This document shows, piece by piece, positions 18,976-28,184 of a stretch of 64,000 nt of DNA (the first letter of the stretch is position 1; every line of letters starts with the position of its first letter). The translations under genes were made by a program, and so were the position numbers. The DNA is from Qingshengfaniella alkalisoli. Lineage in GTDB: Bacteria > Pseudomonadota > Alphaproteobacteria > Rhodobacterales > Rhodobacteraceae. The stretch spans positions 452,858 through 516,857 of the forward strand of contig NZ_CP042265.1 in assembly GCF_007855645.1 (NCBI RefSeq), written 5' to 3'. Under the pieces are notes generated by a model that saw only the letters and a list, made by a program, of their open reading frames with translations, made no database searches and was not told the DNA's origin.

Positions 18976-20460
18976 ATGAATAACCTTCTCAGAACGTCGG
19001 CCTTCGCCTCGTCATTCGCCTTGCTTGCAGGCCTCGGCGCCGCACAGGCGGCCGGCGATGTCACCGTTGGTCTGCAGCTGGAGCCGCCGCATCTTGACCC
19101 GACCGGCGCCGCAGCCGGTGCGATTGATCAGGTGCTGTATTCCAATGTCTTCGAGGGGCTGACCCGTTTCGGTCCTGACGGGTCGGTCGATCCCGGTCTG
19201 GCCGAAAGCTGGGAAATCTCTGAGGACGGCACGGAATACACCTTTCATCTGCACGAAGGCGTGACATTTCACGACGGCACAGATCTGACCGCCGAGGACG
19301 TTGTATTCACCTTGGATCGCGCTCGCGCAGAAGAATCTGCTAACGCACAGAAGGCGCTGTTTGAGGGGATCGAAAGCGTCGAAGCCGTGGATTCGCTGAC
19401 CGTGAAAGTTACTCTCAGCGAGCCGGATGGATCCTTCTTGTTCAACATGGCATGGGGTGACGCCGTGATCGTCGCTCCGGAAAGCATCGAGGACATCAAG
19501 TCCAATCCCATTGGCACCGGCGCATTCAAGTTTTCCGACTGGACACAGGGCGACAGCATCGACCTGGTGAAAAACCCCGACTACTGGGGCACGCCTGCGG
19601 CACTGGACACAGCGACTTTCAAGTTCATCTCGGACCCATCCGCCGCCTTCGCGGCCGTGATGGCCGAGGATGTAGATGCCTTCTACTCCTATCCTGCGCC
19701 TGAAAACCTCGCGAATTTCGAAGCCGACCCACGCTTTCGCGTGCTCGTGGGATCGACCGAGGGCGAAACGATCCTGGCCATGAACAACGGCGCGGAGCCC
19801 TTCAACGATCCCAAGGTGCGTGAGGCTGTAGCCCATGCGATTGATCGTAGCGCGCTGATCGACGGTGCGATGTTCGGCTATGGCGAGCCCATCGGCACGC
19901 ATTTCGCACCGCACAACCCCGACTATGTCGACCTGACCGAGCAGTCGAATTACGATCCTGAAAGGTCCAAACAATTGCTGGAAGAAGCGGGCTACGGCGA
20001 CGGGTTTACCACGACGTTGAAACTGCCGCCGCCCTCTTACGCCCGGCGCGGCGGCGAGATCATCGCCGCCCAGCTTCGTGAGGTTGGAATCGAGACTGAA
20101 ATCACCAATGTCGAATGGGCGCAGTGGCTGGAAAACGTGTTCAACGGCAAGGATTTCGGCCTGACAATCGTGTCGCACACCGAACCGATGGATATCGGAA
20201 TCTACGCGCGTCCCGACTACTATTTCCAATACGACAACCCCGATTTCCAGCAGGTGATCGAGACACTGACCGCCACCGCCGATCCGGAAGGCCGCAGCAA
20301 GTTATGGCAACAGGCTCAACAGATTATCGCGGATGATTATGTGAACGGATACCTGTTTCAGCTGCCGCTGATGAGCGTGGTCAAAACGGGTCTGGAAGGC
20401 ATCTGGGCGGACGCACCGACCCAAGCCGTCGATCTGACCGCCGTCCATTGGGCCGAATGA
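18976..20460 (+). CDS. Peptide/oligo-substrate ABC transporter binding protein (family 5)
   Basis: A 494-residue periplasmic receptor of the DppA/OppA class. It has a signal peptide (to GLGAAQA, about residue 25) and then typical family segments LDPTGAAAGAIDQVLYSNVF, EGLTRFGPDGSVDPGLAESW and GVTFHDGTDLTAEDVVFTLD. Family members bind peptides, but also glutathione, opines or other amides. Preceded by the M20 hydrolase gene and followed, after a hairpin, by its two permease genes. Confidence 0.93.
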   Translation: MNNLLRTSAFASSFALLAGLGAAQAAGDVTVGLQLEPPHLDPTGAAAGAIDQVLYSNVFEGLTRFGPDGSVDPGLAESWEISEDGTEYTFHLHEGVTFHDGTDLTAEDVVFTLDRARAEESANAQKALFEGIESVEAVDSLTVKVTLSEPDGSFLFNMAWGDAVIVAPESIEDIKSNPIGTGAFKFSDWTQGDSIDLVKNPDYWGTPAALDTATFKFISDPSAAFAAVMAEDVDAFYSYPAPENLANFEADPRFRVLVGSTEGETILAMNNGAEPFNDPKVREAVAHAIDRSALIDGAMFGYGEPIGTHFAPHNPDYVDLTEQSNYDPERSKQLLEEAGYGDGFTTTLKLPPPSYARRGGEIIAAQLREVGIETEITNVEWAQWLENVFNGKDFGLTIVSHTEPMDIGIYARPDYYFQYDNPDFQQVIETLTATADPEGRSKLWQQAQQIIADDYVNGYLFQLPLMSVVKTGLEGIWADAPTQAVDLTAVHWAE

Positions 20461-20466
20461 TCCCTG

Positions 20467-20491
20467 GTCCCGGCGCTATGGCCGCCGGGAC
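20467..20491 (+). other. Intercistronic stem-loop after the binding-protein gene
   Basis: Perfect nine-base-pair stem GTCCCGGCG / CGCCGGGAC with loop CTATGGC, six bases after the stop codon and without a T tract. This placement usually protects the upstream message and keeps the binding protein in excess over the permeases. Confidence 0.7.
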
Positions 20492-20512
20492 ATCCCCTAA
20501 CAGCGATACAGC

Positions 20513-21460
20513 ATGATCCGATACACCCTGAAACGTCTGCAATCGCTGATCATCAGCCTGATTGTCGCGAGCATCGTGATTTTCGCAGCGATTGAGATCG
20601 TACCCGGTGACCCGGCAAGCTTCATGTTGGGCGTGAACGCGCAGCCCGATACGGTCGCCGCCTTGCGTGAACAACTCGGCCTCGATGTCCCGTTATATCA
20701 GCGATACCTGAACTGGATCGGCGGAATGCTGACAGGTGATTTCGGTGTCTCCTATACCTATCGGACACCGGTTTCCGACATTATTGGCGAACGGCTGTGG
20801 ATATCACTTCCGCTCGCCCTCTATGCTCTTTCACTGACCGTTCTGGTCGCGTTTCCAGTTGGCATTCTGGCCGCATCCCGTCGCGGGTCGGCCACGGATG
20901 TCACGGTGATGGGGGCCACGCAATTGGGCGTGGCGATCCCCAACTTCTGGTTCGCAATGCTGATGGTGCTGGTCTTTGCCATCAATTTACGCTGGTTCTC
21001 GGCAGGCGGATTTCCCGGTTGGGACGCAGGGTTTTGGGTCGCCTTGAAGGCCCTCACCCTACCGGCTATCGCGCTGGCCCTGCCACAGGCCTCGATCCTT
21101 GCGCGAGTCATGCGATCATCGCTTTTGGACACCCTGTCCGAAGACTACATCCGCACCTGCCGGGCAAAGGGGCTGACCCGAAAACAGGCGTTGTGGCGGC
21201 ATGCGCTGCGCAATGCGCTCATTCCGGTTCTGACCATCGTCGGGCTGCAATTCTCGTTCCTTCTGGCAGGCGCGATCATCATCGAGAACGTCTTCTTCCT
21301 GCCCGGTCTCGGACGGCTTGTGTTCCAGAGCATTTCTCAACGTGACCTGATCGTTGTTGAAAGCGTAGTGATGATGCTGGTCTTTGCTGTGATCGTCGTG
21401 AATTTCGCGGTCGACCTGGCCTATGCGTGGGTCGATCCGCGCCTTCGGGGGCGGCAGTGA
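20513..21460 (+). CDS. ABC transporter permease (DppB-like)
   Basis: A 315-residue inner-membrane permease with the DppB/OppB N-terminus (MIRYTLKRLQSLIISLIVAS, then VPGDPA), about six membrane helices, and the ATPase-coupling EAA loop near DYIRTCRAKGLTRKQALWRH. Its stop overlaps the next permease start by one base (TGATG), so the two are translationally coupled. Confidence 0.93.
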   Translation: MIRYTLKRLQSLIISLIVASIVIFAAIEIVPGDPASFMLGVNAQPDTVAALREQLGLDVPLYQRYLNWIGGMLTGDFGVSYTYRTPVSDIIGERLWISLPLALYALSLTVLVAFPVGILAASRRGSATDVTVMGATQLGVAIPNFWFAMLMVLVFAINLRWFSAGGFPGWDAGFWVALKALTLPAIALALPQASILARVMRSSLLDTLSEDYIRTCRAKGLTRKQALWRHALRNALIPVLTIVGLQFSFLLAGAIIIENVFFLPGLGRLVFQSISQRDLIVVESVVMMLVFAVIVVNFAVDLAYAWVDPRLRGRQ

Positions 21461-22305
21461 TGCAGGATATCGCCATCGCGCGCGCCGTTTTCAGATCTCG
21501 CGGCCTGATGATCGGGCTGACACTGACCCTGATCTTTGCCGGGGCTGCCCTGCTTTCCTTCGCCTGGACACCTTTCGACGTCACCAAGATCGATGTTGCT
21601 TCCAAACTCCAGCCACCTTCCATGTTGCATTGGTTCGGCACGGATCATTTTGGACGCGACATCTTTTCCATGATCATGGTGGGCGCGCGCACTTCCATTG
21701 CCGTAGCACTCGTCGCGGTAGGGATCGGGATGGGGATTGGCGTGCCGCTTGGCCTGACAGCCGCCGCCAGGCGCGGCAGTTTCCTTGATGAGTTCATCAT
21801 GCGGGGCAATGATCTGGTCTTCGCCTTTCCATCGCTGCTGATTGCCATCCTGATCACTGCCATCTTCGGCCCGTCTGCTGTGAACGCGATCATCGCGATC
21901 GGCATCTTTAACATCCCCGTCTTCGCCCGCGTTACACGCGGGGCCGCGCTGTCGCTGTGGAAACTCGACTACATCCTCGCCGCGCGCGTCGCGGGAAAGG
22001 GTGCCACCCGTATCTCCGCCGAGCATATCCTGCCAAACGTAATGAACCTGCTGATCGTGCAGGGAACCATCCAGTTTTCGATGGGCATACTCGCCGAGGC
22101 GTCGCTCAGCTATGTAGGGCTTGGCGCACAGCCTCCAACTCCGAGCTGGGGACGGATGCTTGCCGAAAGCCAAACGATGATCTCGCTTGCACCACATATG
22201 GCGATCTTCCCCGGCCTCGCCATTGTGCTGACCGTGCTGGGCCTGAACCTTGCCGGCGACGGGTTGCGCGACCTTCTCGACCCCAAGATCCGAAAGGCCC
22301 GCTGA
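21460..22305 (+). CDS. ABC transporter permease (DppC-like)
   Basis: A 281-residue permease with the DppC signature HWFGTDHFGRDIFSMIMVGA, the coupling region KLDYILAARVAGKGATR and EASLSYVGLGAQPPTPSWG. It starts at the ATG at 21460 within the TGATG overlap; the longer open frame upstream is inside the preceding gene. Its stop likewise overlaps the ATPase start. Confidence 0.93.
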   Translation: MQDIAIARAVFRSRGLMIGLTLTLIFAGAALLSFAWTPFDVTKIDVASKLQPPSMLHWFGTDHFGRDIFSMIMVGARTSIAVALVAVGIGMGIGVPLGLTAAARRGSFLDEFIMRGNDLVFAFPSLLIAILITAIFGPSAVNAIIAIGIFNIPVFARVTRGAALSLWKLDYILAARVAGKGATRISAEHILPNVMNLLIVQGTIQFSMGILAEASLSYVGLGAQPPTPSWGRMLAESQTMISLAPHMAIFPGLAIVLTVLGLNLAGDGLRDLLDPKIRKAR

Positions 22306-23891
22306 TGAGCCTGCTCGACATCCGCAACCTGTCCTTGTCCATACACGGCTACCCCATCTTGCGGGACGTTTCGCTGTCGATAGCACCCGGCGAAGTGATG
22401 GGCGTGATCGGGGAAAGCGGCTCGGGCAAATCGATGACCGCTTTCAGCGTCATGCAACTTCTACCCGATGGTGCGCGGGTGAGCGGTGAGATCCTGCTTG
22501 AAGATCGCAACCTCCTCGAGCTGAATGAACCGTCCCTGTGCAGAATGCGCGGGCGCGACATCGGCATGGTGTTTCAGGAACCCATGACCGCGCTGAACCC
22601 GGTCAAGACGATTGGCGATCAGGTGGCTGAAACGATCCGCATCCATGAACCCAAGACCTCTCGCGCAGATGCACTGCGGCGCGCACAGGATGCGCTGGAG
22701 CGGTGCGAGCTTCCCACCGACCGCTTTCCGCTCAGCCGATACCCGCACGAATTGTCCGGCGGGCAGCGGCAGCGCGTCGTCATTGCCATGGCCATTGCGC
22801 TGCAACCCAAGCTGCTGATCGCGGATGAACCAACAACGGCACTTGATGTGACCACTCAGGCACAAATTCTTACGCTATTGCGGCGGCTGGTGGATGAAGA
22901 CGGCATGGGCCTGATGATGATCACCCATGATCTGGCCGTTGTGTCAGATCTTGCCGACCGGATCACAATCATGCTGAACGGCGAGGTGGTCGAGGCGGGC
23001 GACGCAAAGATGCTCTACCGCCAAATGACGCACCCCTACACCAAAGCGCTGTTTGCAGCCTCCGCGCATCAGCCGGACCGGCAGGAGCATCTCGCTGAAG
23101 ACACGCTTCTGAGCGTTCGCAATGTCGTGCGCGAATACGATACGCCTCGCTCCGGATGGTTTGGCAAGCACGGCACTTTCCGCGCTGTCAAAGGGGTCAG
23201 CTTTGACCTGAAACGGGGCGAAAGTCTTGGGCTGGTCGGTGAAAGCGGCTGCGGTAAATCCACCCTGACCCGTGCGATTCTGGGGCTAGAAGACGTGCAG
23301 GCGGGCGAGATCACTCTGGACGACGAACCTGTCTTCACGCATGGAAATGCCAGCCGTTCCGTCCGGCGCAAGATGCAGGTCGTGTTTCAGGATCCCTACG
23401 GTTCCTTTAATCCGCGTCACAAGGTTGGGCGGCTGGTGACGGAGCCTTTCCACCTGCTGGACAACCCGCCGACAGGGACCGCGCGCGACGCGGCCATCGC
23501 AGAGGCCCTGACCAGCGTTGGTTTGTCTCCCGATGACCGAAACAGGTACATCCACGAGTTTTCGGGAGGGCAGCGCCAGCGCATTGCCATAGCGCGCGCA
23601 CTGATCATCAAGCCCGAATTGATCATTCTGGACGAAGCCGTGTCCGCACTCGATGTGTCGATCCGGGCTCAGATACTCGATCTTCTGGCAGATTTGTCGG
23701 CGCAGTTCGACCTGAGCTACCTGTTCATTTCTCATGATCTGTCCGTGGTGCGATCGATTACGGATCGCGTGCTCGTGATGCAGGCAGGCGAGTTTGTCGA
23801 ACAGGGTGAGACCGAGCAGGTCTTTACCACTCCACAACACCCCTACACACAAAAGCTGTTGACGGCGGCCCCTGTTCTGCCTGCCGCTTGA
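22305..23891 (+). CDS. Fused dipeptide-type ABC ATPase (DppD-DppF in one chain)
   Basis: A 528-residue protein with two complete ATPase domains. The first has Walker A GESGSGKS, signature LSGGQRQRVV and Walker B LLIADEPTTALD. The second has GESGCGKS, FSGGQRQRIA and LIILDEAVSALD. The TY-rich HPYTKALF and HPYTQKLL ends typical of DppD/F follow each domain. The start at 22305 is set by the TGATG overlap with the permease gene. Fusion of the two ATPases is common in alphaproteobacteria. Confidence 0.93.
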   Translation: MSLLDIRNLSLSIHGYPILRDVSLSIAPGEVMGVIGESGSGKSMTAFSVMQLLPDGARVSGEILLEDRNLLELNEPSLCRMRGRDIGMVFQEPMTALNPVKTIGDQVAETIRIHEPKTSRADALRRAQDALERCELPTDRFPLSRYPHELSGGQRQRVVIAMAIALQPKLLIADEPTTALDVTTQAQILTLLRRLVDEDGMGLMMITHDLAVVSDLADRITIMLNGEVVEAGDAKMLYRQMTHPYTKALFAASAHQPDRQEHLAEDTLLSVRNVVREYDTPRSGWFGKHGTFRAVKGVSFDLKRGESLGLVGESGCGKSTLTRAILGLEDVQAGEITLDDEPVFTHGNASRSVRRKMQVVFQDPYGSFNPRHKVGRLVTEPFHLLDNPPTGTARDAAIAEALTSVGLSPDDRNRYIHEFSGGQRQRIAIARALIIKPELIILDEAVSALDVSIRAQILDLLADLSAQFDLSYLFISHDLSVVRSITDRVLVMQAGEFVEQGETEQVFTTPQHPYTQKLLTAAPVLPAA

Positions 23892-23906
23892 CGATAAGGA
23901 TACCTG

Positions 23907-25361
23907 ATGCCCCTACCCGATCTTTGGTTTGCACCATCCCTTTGCTTCATCGACAGTCAGTGGCGAAAGGCTGAATCTGGCGACACGCTGCCGATCTTTG
24001 ATCCCTCGACGGGCGAAGAGATCGGTGCAATCGCAAAAGGCGGCGCTGCGGATATCGACCAAGCCGTCAACGCAGCCGAACGCTCGCGACAGGGTGACTG
24101 GGGCCGCATGACAGCACCAGAGCGCGGGCGCGTCTTGGCCCGCATCGGTCAAATCGTGCTGGAACGCGTCGACGCCCTGGCCCGGATCGAAGCGACCGAT
24201 GTTGGCAAGCCGCTGAAACAGGCCAAGGCCGACGCCGTCGCTCTTGCGCGATACATGGAGTTCTACGCAGGCGCAGCAGACAAGCTCCATGGACAAACGA
24301 TCCCCTATCTGGATGGCTACACCGTCTACACGCTGCGCGAGCCACACGGCGTGACAGGGCACATCATCCCGTGGAACTATCCCATGCAGATCATCGGGCG
24401 CTCGGTCGGGGCGGCGCTGGCCACGGGTAACGCCGCCGTTCTGAAACCCGCCGAAGAGGCCTGTCTGACCGCACTTGCCTTCGCGGACATTGCCCGCGAA
24501 GCTGGGCTGCCGGCAGGCGCATTGAACGTCGTTCCGGGTCTGGGAGAGGAAGCTGGGGCCGCGCTATCATCGCATCCGGGCATCCATCACATTTCATTCA
24601 CCGGCTCCGTTGGCGTCGGCAAGCTGATCCAGTCGACCGCATCGCAAAACGTCGTTCCGGTCACGTTGGAGCTTGGCGGCAAGTCCCCGCAGCTTGTGTT
24701 TGATGATGCCGATCTAGATGCGGCGCTGCCATTTCTGGTAAATGCTGGCATCCAAAACGCGGGCCAGACCTGCTCCGCATCGTCACGGATCTTGGTTCAA
24801 CGCGGGGTCTATAACGAGGTGATGTCGCGCATGGCTGAGCACTACAGCGCGTTGCGGGTTGGCCCAGCGATGGCCGATCTCGATGTGGGACCGTTGATTT
24901 CCGCGAAGCAGAAAAAGATCGTTTCCAGTTTTCTCGAACAGGGCGGCCAGTTGGAGATGGTCGCAAAGGGCCGGATCATGGACGATGCCCCGAGCGACGG
25001 CAACTACATCGCGCCGCATCTGTTCGCGGGCGTTTCGCCCGACCACGCGCTGGCGCAGGACGAGATTTTCGGCCCGGTGCAAGTGGTCATTCCGTTTCAG
25101 GATGAATCAGACGCGGTAGCCATCGCCAACGGCACCAAGTTCGGGCTGGTCGCGTCCGTCTGGACACGCGACGGGGCACGGCAAATGCGGCTGGCGCGGG
25201 CATTGCGGTCAGGACAGGTTTTTTTGAACAATTACGGTGCGGGTGGCGGGGTAGAGCTGCCCTTTGGCGGCACCGGCCTGTCCGGTCACGGTCGCGAGAA
25301 AGGGTTCGAAGCGCTCTACGGCTTCACAACGCTCAAAACCGTCGCTGCACTTCACGGGTAG
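23907..25361 (+). CDS. NAD(P)-dependent aldehyde dehydrogenase
   Basis: A 484-residue enzyme oxidising an aldehyde to an acid. Active-site residues are in place: Asn157 (PWNYPM), Glu255 (LELGGKSP) and catalytic Cys289 (NAGQTCSASS). FTGSVGVGK is the cofactor loop. Its place in the operon between the transporter and an SDR suggests that the imported compound is converted through an alcohol/aldehyde/acid route, for example an amino-alcohol or omega-amino aldehyde; this is an inference. The gene starts 15 bases after the ATPase stop. Confidence 0.93.
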   Translation: MPLPDLWFAPSLCFIDSQWRKAESGDTLPIFDPSTGEEIGAIAKGGAADIDQAVNAAERSRQGDWGRMTAPERGRVLARIGQIVLERVDALARIEATDVGKPLKQAKADAVALARYMEFYAGAADKLHGQTIPYLDGYTVYTLREPHGVTGHIIPWNYPMQIIGRSVGAALATGNAAVLKPAEEACLTALAFADIAREAGLPAGALNVVPGLGEEAGAALSSHPGIHHISFTGSVGVGKLIQSTASQNVVPVTLELGGKSPQLVFDDADLDAALPFLVNAGIQNAGQTCSASSRILVQRGVYNEVMSRMAEHYSALRVGPAMADLDVGPLISAKQKKIVSSFLEQGGQLEMVAKGRIMDDAPSDGNYIAPHLFAGVSPDHALAQDEIFGPVQVVIPFQDESDAVAIANGTKFGLVASVWTRDGARQMRLARALRSGQVFLNNYGAGGGVELPFGGTGLSGHGREKGFEALYGFTTLKTVAALHG

Positions 25362-25370
25362 GAGGACAAG

Positions 25371-26117
25371 ATGAGACTGGCAGGTAAAACAGCTATTGTG
25401 ACAGGTGGGGCATCGGGTTTCGGTGCAGGCATTGTCCGCAAGTTCGCGACGGAAGGGGCAAGGGTGATGATCGTCGATCTGAACCTGGACGCTGCCGAGG
25501 CGCTGGCAGACGAACTGGGCGAAAGTGTGTCAGCATTTCAATGCAATGTCGCCAAAAGCGATGAGGTCGCGCGCATGACGAGCGCCGCCATCGACAGGAT
25601 GGGCCAGATCGACATTCTGGTGAACAATGCCGGCATCACGCATCTGCCCGCACCGATGGAAGACATCAGCGAAGACGATTTCGACAGGGTTCTGGCGGTG
25701 AATGCCAAATCGGTCTATCTGACCGCCCGGCATATTGTCCCACATATGAAAGCCCGCAAGACCGGCTCGATCCTGAATGTGGCCTCTACGGCGGGGGTCA
25801 GTCCGCGGCCTCGGCTAAGCTGGTATAACGCGTCCAAGGGCTGGATGATCACCGCCACACGGTCCATGGCGGTTGAACTGGCCCCCGAAGGCATCCGGGT
25901 GAACGCGATCAACCCCGTCGCAGGCGAGACACCATTGCTCAAATCCTTCATGGGCGAGGATACACCGGAAATCCGGGCGAAGTTCCTGTCTACCATTCCC
26001 ATGGGGCGCTTCTCAACGCCGGACGACATGGGCAACGCTGCGTGCTACCTGTGTTCGGACGAAGCCAGCATGGTCACCGGCGTCTGCATGGAAGTCGATG
26101 GTGGCCGCTGCATCTGA
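25371..26117 (+). CDS. Short-chain dehydrogenase/reductase
   Basis: A 248-residue classical SDR. The NAD-binding TGGASGFG (11-18), NNAG (85-88) and the catalytic set Ser139, Tyr152, Lys156 (SWYNASK) are visible. The C-terminus VCMEVDGGRCI is typical. It could make the aldehyde used by the neighbouring dehydrogenase or reduce a keto group. TAGGAGG lies before the ATG and the gene is closely spaced on both sides. Confidence 0.92.
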   Translation: MRLAGKTAIVTGGASGFGAGIVRKFATEGARVMIVDLNLDAAEALADELGESVSAFQCNVAKSDEVARMTSAAIDRMGQIDILVNNAGITHLPAPMEDISEDDFDRVLAVNAKSVYLTARHIVPHMKARKTGSILNVASTAGVSPRPRLSWYNASKGWMITATRSMAVELAPEGIRVNAINPVAGETPLLKSFMGEDTPEIRAKFLSTIPMGRFSTPDDMGNAACYLCSDEASMVTGVCMEVDGGRCI

Positions 26118-26131
26118 ACCCAGAGGACTAC

Positions 26132-27133
26132 ATGATCAGACCCGGACCCCGAAACCTCATTACCGACGTTGCTGGTTTGCGTGTCGGCAATGCTCAGAAT
26201 GATGCGGTCAAGTCGGGCACGACCGTCCTGACGGCTGACGCGCCCTTTACGGCAGCAGTGCATGTGATGGGCGGCGCACCGGGAACCCGCGAAACCGATC
26301 TGCTGGCCCCCGACAAGACGGTGGAACAGGTCGACGCGCTGGTGCTGTCGGGCGGGTCCGCGTTCGGGCTGGATGCTGCATCCGGCGTGGTCGATGCGCT
26401 GCGCGAGGACGATCGGGGCTTCGCGGTCGGTGGCATACGCGTTCCTATCGTTCCTGCTGCGATCCTTTTCGATCTGCTTAATGGTGGCGACAAGTCATGG
26501 TCAAGTAACCCTTATCGCAACCTTGGGGAGCACGCCTACGCCGTTGCCGGGCAGGACTTCGCACTCGGCAGCGTGGGCGCGGGCACAGGGGCCACCACTG
26601 CAACACTCAAGGGTGGACTTGGCTCAGCGTCGGCCATTCTGGAAAATGGCATCACCGTGGGGGCGCTGGTCGCGGCGAACCCGCTGGGTTCCGTGACGAC
26701 CCCGGGCAACAGGCACTTTTGGGCCGCACAGGTCGAGCTGAACGGAGAATTCGGCGGCGTCGGACAGGATACCACCCTCGATCCCGCAGCGCGTCTGCCG
26801 CTTAAAACCGACATGCGGCGCCAAGCTGGCAACACAACGATCGCGATTGTCGCCACTGACGCCCAATTGACCAAACCTCAGGCCCATCGCGTCGCGACAG
26901 CCGCACATGACGGTATGGCCCGCGCCATCGTCCCGTCGCACACGCCGATGGATGGCGATCTCGTCTTCGCGGCGGCGACCGGCGCCAAGCCGCTGTCAGA
27001 TCCCCCGCTGGACATTTTGCAAATCGGTCACGGGGCGGCCCAATGTCTGGCTCGTGCCATTGCCCGCGCCATATATGCGGCAAGTCCAACCAAAGACGAC
27101 CTTCTGCCATGCTGGTCGGACGTGAACCGCTAG
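26132..27133 (+). CDS. P1-family (DmpA/NylC-like) self-processing hydrolase
   Basis: A 333-residue Ntn-type hydrolase of peptidase family S58, whose members include the aminopeptidase DmpA, beta-aminopeptidases and the 6-aminohexanoate-oligomer hydrolase NylC. The start VAGLRVGNAQNDAVKSGTTV and the block LSGGSAFGLDAASGV are typical. The segment AGNTTIAIVATDAQLTK fits the NylC-type self-cleavage point between Asn234 and Thr235, which would make Thr235 the nucleophile. Starts at the ATG at 26132 after AGAGGA. Its place at the end of the transporter operon suggests hydrolysis of an imported amide or beta-peptide. Confidence 0.88.
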   Translation: MIRPGPRNLITDVAGLRVGNAQNDAVKSGTTVLTADAPFTAAVHVMGGAPGTRETDLLAPDKTVEQVDALVLSGGSAFGLDAASGVVDALREDDRGFAVGGIRVPIVPAAILFDLLNGGDKSWSSNPYRNLGEHAYAVAGQDFALGSVGAGTGATTATLKGGLGSASAILENGITVGALVAANPLGSVTTPGNRHFWAAQVELNGEFGGVGQDTTLDPAARLPLKTDMRRQAGNTTIAIVATDAQLTKPQAHRVATAAHDGMARAIVPSHTPMDGDLVFAAATGAKPLSDPPLDILQIGHGAAQCLARAIARAIYAASPTKDDLLPCWSDVNR

Positions 27134-27134
27134 A

Positions 27135-28184
27135 TCAATTCCCGCGCGTCCAATAAGCCGAGAAATAGCTTTCCTGAGCGGCGATCCCGACCTCGTCCCG
27201 GAAATAGCTGCGCGCCTGCTGCACCTGTGATTTTTCCGTGGCCAACCAGACATGCCGGTCGGTTTCTGCCAACGGAATCGCCTTCATCCGGTCCAACAAC
27301 TGTCCCGGCTTGTCACGCTGCAACCATTCAATGATGACGCCATCAGGGGCTGGAAACTCCTCGATCACATGCGCACCTTCGATCTCGATGAAAACATGGC
27401 CTTCCGTTCCGGCATCGGCTCGTTCAAGGATGCGTCTGATCGCCGGCAGCGAGGTCTCGTCACCACCCATCAGCAACCAGTTCTGCTCTGGCTGACGACC
27501 GCCGCCGGGACCGGACAGACCGACCTGTACGCCGGCTTGGACGGACTGGCACCATTCCGTCACGCGTCCACCCTCATGACGAAAAACGTCGAACTGAATT
27601 TCCCCGGTCGCAGCATCCGCCGCAATGAACGTATAAACCGGATCGTGCATGCCGTCAGACTTGCCGGGCCAGATAGTGCGCCCAGTTTCCGACAGATACG
27701 GCCAAACAGGGTCACACCCCGGCTCTGGCAGCCACATGCGGAAATGCATTGCCGGCGCGGTGAAGGATTCGACGTCGTCGATCTTCATCTTGACACGAAA
27801 GTAAGCCTTGCCATGTGGTTTGACGGATACGACTTCGCCCACACGGAAATTGGGTGGGTATTTGTCAATCAGGCGATGGCCGGTCCATATGACCCGATCC
27901 GCCAACGATGGATCGGCGTGATCCAGAAAATGCAGGAATCCTTCACGGATCATATGCAGTTTCACATCGTCAGCGCCGTGAAGATGTGCCTCCAGCGCCT
28001 CGTCTCGCCAAAGCACCTGAAGCCCGCCACCGCCCATGCTGGACCGGATTTCATCCGAAGCATGGTGATCCAACGTATAGCCATGCTCGCGGATTTCATC
28101 GGCGATGATCTGCATTGTATTCGCGGGGATTTCCCCGACAAGACGGCCTTTGGCGGTCAGTTCGGCGTGTTGCGGCGTTGTCAT
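27135..28184 (-). CDS. Siderophore-interacting protein with N-terminal DUF2218 domain
   Basis: A 349-residue FAD-dependent reductase expected to release iron from imported ferric siderophore. The N-terminal about 100 residues form a DUF2218-like domain (TAKGRLVGEIPANTMQIIAD, HLHGADDVKLHMIREGFLHF). The rest is the SIP FAD/NAD(P)H domain, with PHGKAYFRVKMKID, FIAADAATGEIQFDVF, LSGPGGG and LLMGGDETSLPAIRRIL. It is the last gene of the siderophore uptake operon and overlaps the upstream ATPase gene by four bases. Confidence 0.9.
   Translation of the reverse strand: MTTPQHAELTAKGRLVGEIPANTMQIIADEIREHGYTLDHHASDEIRSSMGGGGLQVLWRDEALEAHLHGADDVKLHMIREGFLHFLDHADPSLADRVIWTGHRLIDKYPPNFRVGEVVSVKPHGKAYFRVKMKIDDVESFTAPAMHFRMWLPEPGCDPVWPYLSETGRTIWPGKSDGMHDPVYTFIAADAATGEIQFDVFRHEGGRVTEWCQSVQAGVQVGLSGPGGGRQPEQNWLLMGGDETSLPAIRRILERADAGTEGHVFIEIEGAHVIEEFPAPDGVIIEWLQRDKPGQLLDRMKAIPLAETDRHVWLATEKSQVQQARSYFRDEVGIAAQESYFSAYWTRGN

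Noticed and set aside
21957..22304. N-terminal extension of the fused ATPase frame
   Set aside because: It lies fully inside the DppC-like permease gene; the TGATG overlap and domain start set the true start at 22305.
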